Of a stretch of DNA of 64,000 nucleotides, positions 39,152 to 49,358 are shown piece by piece (the first letter of the stretch is position 1; each line of letters starts with the position of its first letter). Under the pieces are notes generated by a model. It was not told where the DNA came from. It worked only from the letters and a program-made list of their open reading frames with translations, and did not search any database. The stretch covers positions 31,027 through 95,026 of the forward strand of contig JACGCK010000173.1 in NCBI GenBank assembly GCA_014925825.1, given 5' to 3'. The translations under genes were made by a program, and so were the position numbers. The DNA is from Pholiota molesta. Taxonomy: Eukaryota; Basidiomycota; Agaricomycetes; Agaricales; Strophariaceae.

Positions 39152-40414
39152 CGCAAGTGAAGTTTTCGATTATCAGTCGACGAGGTGAGATAGAGGGTTC
39201 GAAACTTTATCTGTTAGCTATAAGACGACAGTCGTTACCTGATTCAAATAAAAAAAAACTCTAGTTATAGCCACTCTGACTTTGACTCATTTCTGAAGAA
39301 AGTCGGTATTGCAGGGTATTGCCTCGATGCGATTGCCTAGAGCGCTCTTCTTTTAATGTAAATATCAGCATGACAACAAACCCGAGTAGACCTTGAGCTT
39401 CGAGGACTGTAGACTATAGTCTTAAATGATGCCAGATTTATGCCTGGATACAGCCGGAGGTTTGTTACAACAGGTGGGCATAACCGTGTATTTATCTTTC
39501 AGTTCCCGGCGCCAATAAATCACTGTTCACACATCGGCGCTTAATCGATGGCTATCTATGAAACTTAAAGTTTGCCTCCCTACAGAAGTAGTACTTTGCT
39601 TCCAGTACACAATTTGCTACTTGGACAAGAACATCTGAAGCTACTTATTACACTAGTGTGGCTCATTGATGCTGGCGTGACCATGCGGGGTGGGATGGAC
39701 GCTGCTTCAGCTAAGTAAGCGTGGAAAGCGCGTGCTTCCACGCCCCCATGCCCTATGCCCTCCTGTGCCAGCCTGGGCCTAAGTATCAATAAGTCGGAAG
39801 CAATGGCACTGTGCATATTCTTGATGCGTACAGCGCCGGCATGCGGTTCACCCTTCGTTACCTAAACCTCGTGGCCGGGTGTGCGACGCGACGGACTCTA
39901 GATGCTACACTGACTTTACGAACAATATAAATGTAGCTCTGAGTGTCTAGTTATTACTTCACTTTCTAATGCACTAGCAACCGCAGTTGTAGGTGTGAGG
40001 CAGTCCTGACTCCTAATGCGACCGGGGCGTATTGTTCTGGCGTGCGAATCATTCCGCGTTTGGGCAGCGCATTCCCAAATTAGGTTTTGTGAATTCTGCT
40101 GCATCCTACACAGGTTCGCACCTACTACTCGTGCACGTTCTGCTCAAGGTGTCTTCATACTCAATCTTTTTATCCTTACAATGATAGTGCCTTGTATACC
40201 CCCTCACATAACTTAGAGTAGTAAGTGTCGTGATTCACTAATACCAAATTAAAGTTCTTCCACAAGATGAATCATGCAACGGCGCTATAAGTATAGTAAT
40301 AGTAATTAAGCATACAACTTTATGTTCCAACAGTTAGATTTTTGAGAGAAAATAGCACACAAGCAAATATATACTAGTAGACTGTGGCCACTCAACAAAT
40401 ATGGTCGGCACTAT
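39152..40414. other. Intergenic region
   Basis: Upstream of member 2 and downstream of member 3. It holds the 15-bp motif at 39536-39550; otherwise AT-rich, without supportable genes. Confidence 0.5.
39536..39550. promoter_or_regulatory. Shared upstream 15-bp motif, copy 1
   Basis: GGCGCTTAATCGATG, 385 bp upstream of the ATG of membrane-protein gene 2. The same sequence (T for C at one position) precedes members 3 and 4. Putative regulatory site or remnant of a shared duplicated promoter. Confidence 0.5.
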
Positions 40415-41218
40415 TTAAAAAATCACTAGGCAGATAATAGGCATAAGAACAAATCCACAGGCAAGAGACGTAATGACCCCAATCCAATATTTCTCTTGTA
40501 GCCAGATAAATATTATAAGAAGAAATGTGAGGCATGCCGTGCCACTATAGAAGCAAATTAACCCTAAGGTTATGTCCCGGTTATTGGTTTAGCATGACTA
40601 CCGGGAATGCCTAGCAACTTTAATTTGATTGAACTCACAATGCCATATAATCAGTCTCCATTTTGGACCAGGACCATAGTGCTTTAATATCTGTATCTCT
40701 GTTCCTCCGAATTTTGCGCTATGCTGCGGGTTTTCTCGAGCGTATAAGAGGGCCAGCGATCCCAGCCTATCTAGGATTATAAAGGCACTGATTGTTGCCC
40801 CAATGTTTAAGAGGAGTGCGCAATAACATAGCGCCAGGATTGCGTCTATGGCTCCTTGTGGCGTCGGCGGGTTGGTGTAAGTACCAGGAGTACGAAAGTA
40901 GCTCAATAACTGCGCTGCTACACCTGCTAGAAGGGCTGACTATCATTTTATATTATAAATTTGTTTGCTGGCACGAAATATGAAAATTTATAAGATAAGA
41001 GAGACACTCACAACAACTGCACCTCCTTGAGTTGTAAGTTGCCACCCATCTCTGACGGCTTTCACAGTCGGAGGAAGTTCCACTATGAGAAGAAGAAAAA
41101 ACGCTTTAGATTCAAAATCCTAGACCTTGTAAACAAGAACTTCAAAGCGCTGCCGATAGCCTGCGCCTGCTAATCAAAATTTACACGTACCATGCATGCT
41201 AGCTGCTCGTGTGGTCAT
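40415..41218 (-). CDS. Small multi-pass membrane protein, family member 3
   Basis: Unknown function. CDS: 41191-41218, 41012-41082, 40639-40939, 40415-40563 (complement), 182 residues. N-terminus MTTRAASMHVELPPTVKAVR. Landmarks: GWQLTTQGGAVV, YFRTPGTYTNPPTPQGAIDA, the hydrophobic span CYCALLLNIGATISAFIILD, GGTEIQILKHYGPGPKWRL, and the C-terminal spans WLICFYSGTACLTFLLIIFI and CGFVLMPIICLVIF. Same four-exon structure, strand and exon 2 length as its neighbours, so a tandem array. No known domain. Confidence 0.82.
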
Positions 41219-42255
41219 TGCAAGGTATCCAATGGATGAGTTGAAGATCTGGAAGTGTTTTACTGGATTATAAGAAGAAAGAGGTTGTCGGAGCTGGAGA
41301 AAAGCTTGGCAGTTAGCAGTTATGACTTCAGACTTCAAGCCGACTGTTATAACACAATGCCAGTGGGATCCTCATGATCTTGTTGCGTGGCATCCGCATT
41401 GTAACAAACATGTGAATTTTGAGTTTGAGCGAAATGGGTGCACAGTAGAGTGCCCGACCATTAAGCTATCATACGGCCAATGATCAATAACCCAGCTCTA
41501 TTAAAAAGCGGGCATTGTAGGGGATGGGCGCTTAATTGATGCCAATGTTGATCCCATCACAACGTTCCATGGGTGCGATTGCAATGAATATTGCAGCAGC
41601 TTTGCACACCTGCACCCCACATGTACAGTGCACATCTGCCTTGTGTAAGCATACGTCCTTCGTTCACACTTGATACAAGACCCATCTGCACCCCATTTAT
41701 ACCATTGTCTTCGTTTGTTCCTCTAATTTACACTTGCATTTAAGTACGCTCAACTCGCGGCGAGTCTAAGACACTCCTGAATAGGTACCAGCGGCATTCA
41801 AGTTTTTTTTCTGATCTGTGTGTCTGGGTATGTGCCAGCTGGGGCATGTGGCCTTCGCCTTTCATACCTACTTCATCGCGTTAACCACGTGGCCCCAGGT
41901 GTGCAGCCTCGCGACGGACTCTACTTACTAGTACAGTGACTTTACGAACATCACTGAGTTCCGAGTCCTATGTCAGATGCGATCGGCCTCTGGGTAATCC
42001 GAAAGCATTCAACGGTAGCACATGCACACAAATGTATTAAACAATCTAAAAGAATTACGGAAGAATATTCTGACTTCTGAAATATAGTCGGGTCGGGGTA
42101 TTGCGCTTGAATCTGTGTTACTTGTAATAACCGTGCTCTTCGACGCTTCTGAACGCTGATGCCTTCAAGAAATAAATATAGATGCTGCAATACTGATCTA
42201 GAAATCATTAGAATAATCCACGCTCATCAACACAAGATAGTCTAATTACCGTTAT
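41219..42255. other. Intergenic region
   Basis: Upstream of member 3, containing the 15-bp motif at 41527-41541, and downstream of member 4. No gene recognised. Confidence 0.5.
41527..41541. promoter_or_regulatory. Shared upstream 15-bp motif, copy 2
   Basis: GGCGCTTAATTGATG, about 309 bp upstream of the ATG of member 3; identical to copy 3. Confidence 0.5.
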
Positions 42256-43121
42256 CTATTGGACTATACTCGGTTGGCTAGAAGCGGGTGTGGCTGTGGG
42301 CACCAGCAAAAGTGGCTTCTGTTCCGAATTGCCTGACTCCTTGTCTGGGTCTGCACTGCCTCCAGAACCTCCCGCGAATATGGTAATCAGCAAAGGGGGT
42401 ATGAGCGCAAACATGGCGAGGAGAGACATCAAGATCCCAATCCAGTGTAACTCTTCAAGCCAGATGAATGTCAAAAGGAGGGCCGCAAGGCATACTGCTC
42501 CGCTATAGAAGCAGATCACCCCTAAAGCAAATAATCCCCGTCGTCTCGGTCAAAACAACGCAGCTAAAAACGCAGGTTCGAGTCGGGGGTAGACTCACAA
42601 TGCCATAGGATATATTTCCATATATTTCCTGCGCCATAATGCTCTAAGATGGCTGTCTCCGTAGCCGCAAAAGTGCCGATGGTGATTGGATTTCGACGGG
42701 CGTATACGAAAGTCAGCGATCCCAATTTATCAATGATTATAAAGGCACTGATTGTAGCCCCAATATTGAAAAACAGTGCGCCGTAGCATAGTGCAACGAC
42801 TGCGTTTTTGGAATGTGGATGTCTGTCATAATTTTTGGGATCACGAATGTAGTTAAATAGCGCCGCGGCTGTAGAGGCTAAAAGGCCTGACTGAAGATCG
42901 TTACAGTTGTTAGCCCATCCAATAAAGACATGAAGGAAACTCACGACAACTGCACCCCCTTGGGAGGTTTGCTGCCATCCAGCTCTGATAGCTTCAACGG
43001 TGCGAGGAAGGCTCTCTATCAATAACACAAATTAGAACTTAAACCAAGCGCGTGCCAATGAAGTAGTTCTCTTGAATTAGTACATACCTTCCATACGAGC
43101 AGGGGGAGTGAGGCCCTTCAT
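42256..43121 (-). CDS. Small multi-pass membrane protein, family member 4, with extended tail
   Basis: Unknown function. CDS: 43088-43121, 42945-43015, 42599-42890, 42256-42521 (complement), 220 residues. N-terminus MKGLTPPARMESLPRTVEAI. Landmarks: GWQQTSQGGAVV, YIRDPKNYDRHPHSKNAVVA, the hydrophobic span YGALFFNIGATISAFIIIDK, ATETAILEHYGAGNIWKY, and WVICFYSGAVCLAALLLTFI. It differs from members 2 and 3 by a roughly 40-residue polar C-terminal extension (FAGGSGGSADPDKE...) after the last hydrophobic span. Exon 4 is 266 nt instead of 149-158, and the N-terminus also differs. Confidence 0.82.
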
Positions 43122-44616
43122 TGTAGCAGTGTACTGGAATTGATATGGTCGAAAGCAGGCGGATGCAATGGAATGTGGACGGAAATCTATGAGACAGCCG
43201 AATTGTTGGAGCGAACGAAAAATTGGCCAGTTTCAAATATCTAGCCCGCCCAACTCTGAATCAAGGCTGTTAACAGCACGCAAATGCCTTGCGACGTCTC
43301 TCCAATGAGGCTTCCTCATGGCGATAGACTGAAAATTTTAGGATATACGAATGGTCTACTGACCTGCAGAACCCAAGCTTGGAGCTAGTGGATATGTTCC
43401 ATGAAATTTGCCGAAGTATTTGGCGATAGCTTCTACGGATCCCTGGGCGCTTAATTGATGGTGTCGATATTAATTAGCTCCGGTGACTGATTTTACTCGG
43501 AATAACCAATTAGATACTCAATGCGAGCTTTAGCTAATGCAGAGAATGAGATCTGAGAGTCGAATAGCGCCCTGGGAGCCCTAATAAGGGCTATGATCGA
43601 GTATCTGCAAAAAACGTTGACTTCGCATGCTAATATCAGAGCTCGCTTCCGCTGTCAAATTCAGAGCAGACGTAAATTCTGTACAAATGGGTATACAACG
43701 GTACTGATCTGTTCATTTCTATCAAGCGCTTTACAAGAGAGAAGAGCGATCGATAACATGACGCAGGTACCACTCTGAATCGTATGGTAAACGGTTCGCA
43801 AACACATGGATATTCCTCCACTGGCTTTCAAGTCAGCACGCGCCTATGATGAATGTGATCCGGAAGACTGGAGCTGTCGATGGTCGGAGCCCTCATGGTG
43901 GTCAAGTCAAACTGTTCAACTGGATCGTGTCCTGATCGTGTCAACGGAATGATACTTTGACCGTCCTCCGCTGTACATGTTGCTCTAAATCGGGATGGTC
44001 ACCGGTATTACTATGTCAGTCAATCCTGTAGACCTGCGGACCTCCCCAGATCCCGACATCATACAATCAACATGCAGCAGCCTGATGCAAGCAGAGACCG
44101 TCCATCACTAGACACTCATGTTGAACAAAAAACAGAAAGACGCAGATCGATAAGGTATGTGCAAATGGTACATAGGGATGTGCATTACAGTAATACCGGA
44201 TACATAGGGTATACGTATCATATCGTACACACAGTGAGTGATGTGGGCGAGAAATGTGCGTGCGGGGAAGTGGTACATGTATGTTGTCTGGGGTATGTGT
44301 ATGCAAATGGGGGGAATAGGGGGATGGAGATAGAGCAAAGCATAGGAATAGATCAAAAAGGAATAACAATTGAAAAAGGGAGGAAAAGAATAAGATGCCG
44401 ACGGTGAAGCAAAGGAGCAAGATCCAAGAAAAATACACCACGAACACGAAATAATAAAGATGGATCGGTACATAATGTATAACAAAAGACCCACGCCTCA
44501 AAACTCTAATCTAGGATCTCTCATTAAGATGTTGCCAAGTGCAGAAGCACGCACAGATTTTGATTGGGCGGCCATCGATCCCGGTTCTCGACTCTCGATA
44601 GAAGCTGCCAACGAGC
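43122..44616. other. Intergenic region
   Basis: Contains the 15-bp motif at 43446-43460 upstream of member 4 and the 3' flank of the next gene. Several open frames around 44067-44500 are low-complexity on either strand and have no recognisable similarity. Confidence 0.5.
43446..43460. promoter_or_regulatory. Shared upstream 15-bp motif, copy 3
   Basis: GGCGCTTAATTGATG, about 325 bp upstream of the ATG of member 4; identical to copy 2. Confidence 0.5.
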
Positions 44617-45579
44617 CTACATCACCGTATTCGGAATGCGCACCCTAGTCGGCCCAGCGTCGATGCGCACAAACGACATCCGCGCCAGCGGATTCGGCAG
44701 CGGGCCCTCCCGTTCCCGCTCCCTCGTCGCCGTCGGGCTCGGGGGCACCACAGGGATCCTGTGGTGCTGCCACGAGTAGACCCGCGGCGTCACGCTCGGC
44801 GGCGGGGACGGTGTGGCTAGCACCATGGGCCGCACAGCCCGCGCGGGATGTAAACGAAACGGCATCGGTGGCGGCGTCGCGGGCGCACGCGGAGACACCG
44901 GAGAAGGCGCGCGCTCTGGCATACCGTCCGCGTCTGTGTCTCGGTGCTCCACCCGCGTGCGTGTAACAGTAATTGGCGAGATGGGCATCGTGCGGCGGAG
45001 CGCGGGGGAGCGCGTGCTTTGGGAGGGGACGAACGCTGGCGGCGTTGGTAAGGGTGATGCGCTGTTATTGTAGGTGCTCCTTGCCAGCAAACCCTGTATC
45101 TCGGTCGGGGGCTGCCACTCAGTCGGACTGGAGATCATGGTATCTTCGTCGTCCTCGGCGTCAGCATCGGCGGTGTTGTTTGCCCATCGCGCGGTGCGAT
45201 TCGTGTACACGCCGGCGATGAGCATCGCGGGATCGTCGGCGCCAACCGCCATTGGGCTATTGTTCGTGCCGGCACCGCCTTGGCGCTGCTGCTGCTGTTC
45301 CCCCTCGCCCATGCTGTCCACGCTCGAAATTGAATCGGAGAGGTCGGACATGCCGGTCGCGGTGGAAGCATGGGCGGCCGCCGTGATTGCTGCAGCCTGT
45401 TCGCGGGCGCGCTGGGCAGGGTCGATGAACGCCTCGTACTCAGCGTCCTGGAAAAACTCTTCTGAATCCGGGTCGAAATGGTTCCAGGAGGTCCAGCGCT
45501 CGCACGTGGGGGTGGGCTCAGGCTCAGTGTGGATAACGGGGGCCGAAGCGTATGTTTGAGAGTAGAATGCGCGGCCCAT
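44617..45579 (-). CDS. Uncharacterised intronless protein, 320 residues
   Basis: Single open frame starting MGRAFYSQTYASAPVIHTEP and ending LARMSFVRIDAGPTRVRIPN-TVM. I do not recognise a domain. The middle is low-complexity: Ala-rich, an acidic/Gln segment (GEGEQQQQRQGG), then Pro/Ser/Thr-rich and Arg-rich regions, suggesting a largely disordered protein. No signal peptide or membrane span. The sharp, non-repetitive N- and C-terminal motifs are the most likely conserved parts. Strong GC3 bias compared with its AT-rich surroundings supports real coding. Neighbours give no functional hint. Confidence 0.7.
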   Translation of the reverse strand: MGRAFYSQTYASAPVIHTEPEPTPTCERWTSWNHFDPDSEEFFQDAEYEAFIDPAQRAREQAAAITAAAHASTATGMSDLSDSISSVDSMGEGEQQQQRQGGAGTNNSPMAVGADDPAMLIAGVYTNRTARWANNTADADAEDDEDTMISSPTEWQPPTEIQGLLARSTYNNSASPLPTPPAFVPSQSTRSPALRRTMPISPITVTRTRVEHRDTDADGMPERAPSPVSPRAPATPPPMPFRLHPARAVRPMVLATPSPPPSVTPRVYSWQHHRIPVVPPSPTATREREREGPLPNPLARMSFVRIDAGPTRVRIPNTVM

Positions 45580-47765
45580 GGTGGTGATGGGTGGTGGGGC
45601 GTCTGAAGGAGACTAGAAAAGTGGCAAAACGATTAAGTATTGCGGAGAGTGGGTGCAGTCGAGCGTAAGAAGGGCGTCGACGCTTTTGAGAGGGGTATCG
45701 TAGAAAGGGGTATGGGGATGATGGTGGTGGGAAGCAAGACGCGTCGCGATGATGAAAACTTAAACTCAGGGCGGCGTTAAAGCAACTTCCCATTTTGGCC
45801 GCCTCGGCTGATTCAGCCTCCGGCCCACACTGCCACACCAAATCTCCGTCTTACTTTCCAGTCCACCCAATACCCAACTACGACTGCTGTGCTACCAGCT
45901 GGCAGCCACGTCTCCTCTCATTGCCAAGAGATTTTTGTCTTCTCGAGTTTTTTTCATCTGTGTGCACCGAAATGTTTGCCCGACGTTCTCGTTGCATGAA
46001 GCCCAACAACTGCTACATATCTAAGTTTGTCGCTCACATACGTATACCTATACTGCGGTCCTGCCTGCGGCTTTCCCTCTTGTCTAGCTTACGCGAAGTG
46101 TCAATCCCTCACAAAGGCCCGAGGGCCGACACCCTCGGCCTGCACGACTAAGAAATCAAGCACATGGCCCTCAGCGTCAAACAACGTTACTGGCAGGTAA
46201 TTTCGGGGTAATACACAACTATTACCACGCACAGCAGCGCACAGCCAATGCTCAATTATTCCCCATCCAGCGGACACAGGACGGCGATAGAAGTCTCCGC
46301 CTTTGCACATTTCCATACAGAGAACATTGTCATACATGAGTGGCACGTCTATTTTTATATCAATCACAGTGGACACACATCGCACATAAATGAAGCCGCG
46401 ACGTCGTTGGCTTGGTCCGTTTATCCTCGTCATACATATCGTACTTGGATGCCCTGCACTGGGCCATCGGGCCCGCTGTAAGTATTTTTGGCGCTCGAAA
46501 TTTTGGCCGAGCTGGAAATAGCGCCCGGAGGTCCAACACTCGAATCCGTGGCTCAGAGTTTGAGTCATGCCCGGACACGGAACGCCGCTGGGTGTGTATT
46601 TTTCAATTTCAGTGCTAGAAATGTGAACTGATGTCGCGTCGCATACATAGCGTCGCATGCACACGGATGTATGACTCCATGTATTTCTTTGGCATATAAA
46701 TCGACATTGAATTCAAAGCTTCCTTTTTGATAGATCATGGCGATGACATGATGGTGATCATGAATAGTGAGAAAAATCTATTTAAACCCTCTTCTGTCAA
46801 TGCATCATGCTTAACCAGACTGTGGCATTCTATCACGAGATGGACAACACAATCAGCTTGCAGTACACCATTTGTTTTATACATAGGTCGAGCTTCTACA
46901 GGCCTCTGTGATATTTTGGAGCTGGCTCTGTGCCACCGCGTGCAGTACCATATCCGCTATGTGCGTATGCAATTGGAATGGCAAAAGTGATAAATAAATC
47001 TCAATAACAAGGCTCCTCACAGGTAAAGCGATTTACTTGCTCGTGCAACAAGCCCATCACCACTAGGTTATCATATTTGCTCCTACGCCGCCAGTCTGCC
47101 CCTTCCTGCCTTCATATCACATACTGTGAAAAATAGTTAGTTGCAGAACTGCGTATAATTGATATAGTGCGTCAACTTGGCCAAACTTTAATGTCTCGCC
47201 ATAGGTTTTGTGAAAGTTGCATTCGGAGAGCTTTTTCATCGAAGAAGTCTGACAGAGATCTACCACACTTGCCTGCGTCATTTTTTACTCTGAATCGGGC
47301 TTACAATTGGTTGAGCAGCTATTCTCCACCGAACCGTATACTCTGAGCTCTTTTACCAGACCAAAAATTAAAATAGCTTCTGTGCACAGAGGTGGTAAGA
47401 ATGCCGAATGTCAAGCTTTGTCAAATTAATTGAGATGTCAGAAATCAGAAAGTAGGGATCTTCTCGAACCGTATTGGGCAGCGCTGCCTTCTAACCTTCC
47501 TTTACTCTTCAGAAAAACCTCCTTCTTCGATATTCAGGTTTTATACTCAACTACATAACCCAAGATAGTTTGTGGTGGGTCTTTACACTGCGACAGAATT
47601 TTACAAGTCACTCGTTGATTCAATGGTTGTTCCACCTTCAGCGCAAAAAAAAAAAATACATGCAAACATACGTCCACACTTGCCAAAAATTCTCCTCGGC
47701 CGCTGGCTGGGTATCTTTGGGGTATCTTTCACTTAAACGTCGGTGGATAAAAATTAAAAAGGAAC
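45580..47765. other. Long intergenic region
   Basis: About 2.2 kb without a supportable protein gene. A minus-strand frame at 46101-46664 is open but has no recognisable features. A hairpin-forming GAGGG/CCCTC pair lies near 46120. The right end leads into the tRNA gene. Confidence 0.45.
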
Positions 47766-47868
47766 TGCCCCAGAGAGGCTCGAACTCTCGACCTTCCGAT
47801 TGCAGCTAGCAGGCAGCTAGTATCAGTGTATAACAGTCGGACGCTGTAACCAACTCAGCCATGGGGCA
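47766..47868 (-). tRNA. tRNA-Asn (GTT) with 30-nt intron
   Basis: On the minus strand the acceptor stem TGCCCCA pairs perfectly with TGGGGCA; D stem GCTG/CAGC, anticodon stem TCCGA/TCGGA, T stem GAGAG/CTCTC with loop TTCGAGC. The loop reads CTGTTA, then intron, then A, giving anticodon GTT at 47834-47832. The intron 47801-47830 sits at the canonical position between 37 and 38 and contains a small CTAGC/GCTAG hairpin. The body closely resembles yeast tRNA-Asn. No CCA is encoded, as expected. Confidence 0.93.
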
Positions 47869-48209
47869 CGTTGTTTTGACTTCACATTACTCGTTCAACA
47901 CCAGTAGAAACGCCAGAGCCTATTGAAAATTTGAGTAGTACGCGAACGTTAACAGCCAAAACATTCATACGGTACACATAGTTCCCTCGTCCTGATCTTG
48001 CAATTTAAGGACGTGGCACATCCAGATCATGATGATTGAACAGCATGCGTTTGACTCTAGTCTCTGACCACCGAGACGAAAAGTTGAGACACAAGGTCTG
48101 TTGATCCTTTTTTCTCAACCGTCATCCTCTGTCCTAGTTGCAGAGGCTCATTTCTCGCTGCCTTCCCTCCTTCACCCTCAACTCCCGCTTGCCGCTTTTA
48201 CGTTGCTTA
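47869..48209. other. Intergenic region
   Basis: Upstream of the tRNA and of the phosphodiesterase gene. Nothing further seen. Confidence 0.45.
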
Positions 48210-49358
48210 ATGTTACGGTGTCTGTACAGATCAGTCACGCCACATGCCATCAAGCGACTGGAGGCCAATGTCACAACTCTTCATCTTGGGTTTCACCTTC
48301 GATTTCGACCCTTGGGCGCTCAAGACACTCGACTACTTGGTATGGACGCGCATGTAAGCGAAGAAAAAGGGACGTCCGAAAAGCAAACGACAGCCAAGGT
48401 GGTCCAGGAGCAGCCGTTCTATGAATTTAACCAAGATGCTGGCAAATGGGAGTCCAAAAAACCGCAAGCGCTTAACCAGACATCCACTATCAGTGGCGCG
48501 GCGAGTTTCACGGTGGTGACATGGAACGTGGATTTCATGAAGCCTTATCAAGCTCAACGGCTTACCGCCATCTTGTCCCACCTCCAACACACCGTCGTCG
48601 ATCCGTTATCTTCCTCCCCTGAACGACACTCGCCCGCGCACGTAATCATTCTCCTCCAAGAATTCCACCACAATTGCTTCCCCGCCCTTCTCGAGCATCC
48701 CATGGTCCGCGCGTCCTTCGCCCTCACCTCCGTCTCTACTGCCACCTGGGCACATCGGGACGCGCGCTACGGCGTCGTCACTCTCATCTCGCGAGCGCTC
48801 ACGCCAATGGTAGCCAAAGTCTTCCGCAGCCCCTTCGTAAACACGACGATGGCGCGCGAGGCGCTGTACGTGGACCTCCGCGCCCACCCGGAAAAGGTCG
48901 TCCGCATTGCGAATACGCATCTCGAGTCGTTGAGCGGACCGAGCGAGCAGATGCGTCAAAAACAGCTTGCATCGGTCGCAGAGTTCCTCCACGCACCAGA
49001 AGTGCACGGTGGATTGGTAGGAGGCGACATGAACCCTATCGGGCCTCTAGACGGAGGTCTGCCAGAGCGCTTGGGTCTTGTAGATGCATGGACTGCAACA
49101 CGAGAGAGCCCCGTGCCAGGGACCGAGGGCCAGCAAAGAAGAGATCAGGAAGAGGATCATACATGGGGTTACCAGCCGCCGAGCAGGTATCCGCGACGGC
49201 GGATGGATAAGGTACTCCTTGCAGGGAATTTGGAGGCCAAGGGTATGGAAAGGGTCGGGGTGGGACTAAAAGTATCAATTCCCTCCAGTAAGAACAAGAC
49301 CGAAAGCGTATGGGCAAGTGACCATTACGGCCTGGTTGCAAAAATCCATGTCGCATGA
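48210..49358 (+). CDS. TDP2-like endonuclease/exonuclease/phosphatase family protein
   Basis: Predicted Mg-dependent phosphodiesterase, closest in motifs to tyrosyl-DNA phosphodiesterase 2, which removes 5'-tyrosyl adducts left by topoisomerase 2. Motifs in order: VTWNVDF (TWN), IILLQEFHH (catalytic-metal Glu), RIANTHLESLSG, GGDMNPIG (Asp-x-Asn), and WASDHYGLVAKI (SDH) at the end. Intronless. The start is uncertain: ATG at 48210 gives a basic leader (MLRCLYRSVTPHAIKRLEAN) that could be a mitochondrial presequence; ATG at 48342 (MDAHVSEEKG) gives a shorter cytosolic/nuclear form. The frame stays open upstream of 48210 but without an ATG. Its TGA (49356-49358) directly abuts the stop codon of the convergent DNMT2 gene. 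Confidence 0.85.
   Translation: MLRCLYRSVTPHAIKRLEANVTTLHLGFHLRFRPLGAQDTRLLGMDAHVSEEKGTSEKQTTAKVVQEQPFYEFNQDAGKWESKKPQALNQTSTISGAASFTVVTWNVDFMKPYQAQRLTAILSHLQHTVVDPLSSSPERHSPAHVIILLQEFHHNCFPALLEHPMVRASFALTSVSTATWAHRDARYGVVTLISRALTPMVAKVFRSPFVNTTMAREALYVDLRAHPEKVVRIANTHLESLSGPSEQMRQKQLASVAEFLHAPEVHGGLVGGDMNPIGPLDGGLPERLGLVDAWTATRESPVPGTEGQQRRDQEEDHTWGYQPPSRYPRRRMDKVLLAGNLEAKGMERVGVGLKVSIPSSKNKTESVWASDHYGLVAKIHVA

Noticed and set aside
44067..44501. Hydrophobic, His/Tyr-rich minus-strand frames
   Set aside because: Translation of low-complexity TG/CA-rich DNA; two overlapping frames are equally open.
46101..46664. 187-codon minus-strand open frame
   Set aside because: No domain; partly explained by a local GAGGG/CCCTC hairpin and lack of stops by chance.
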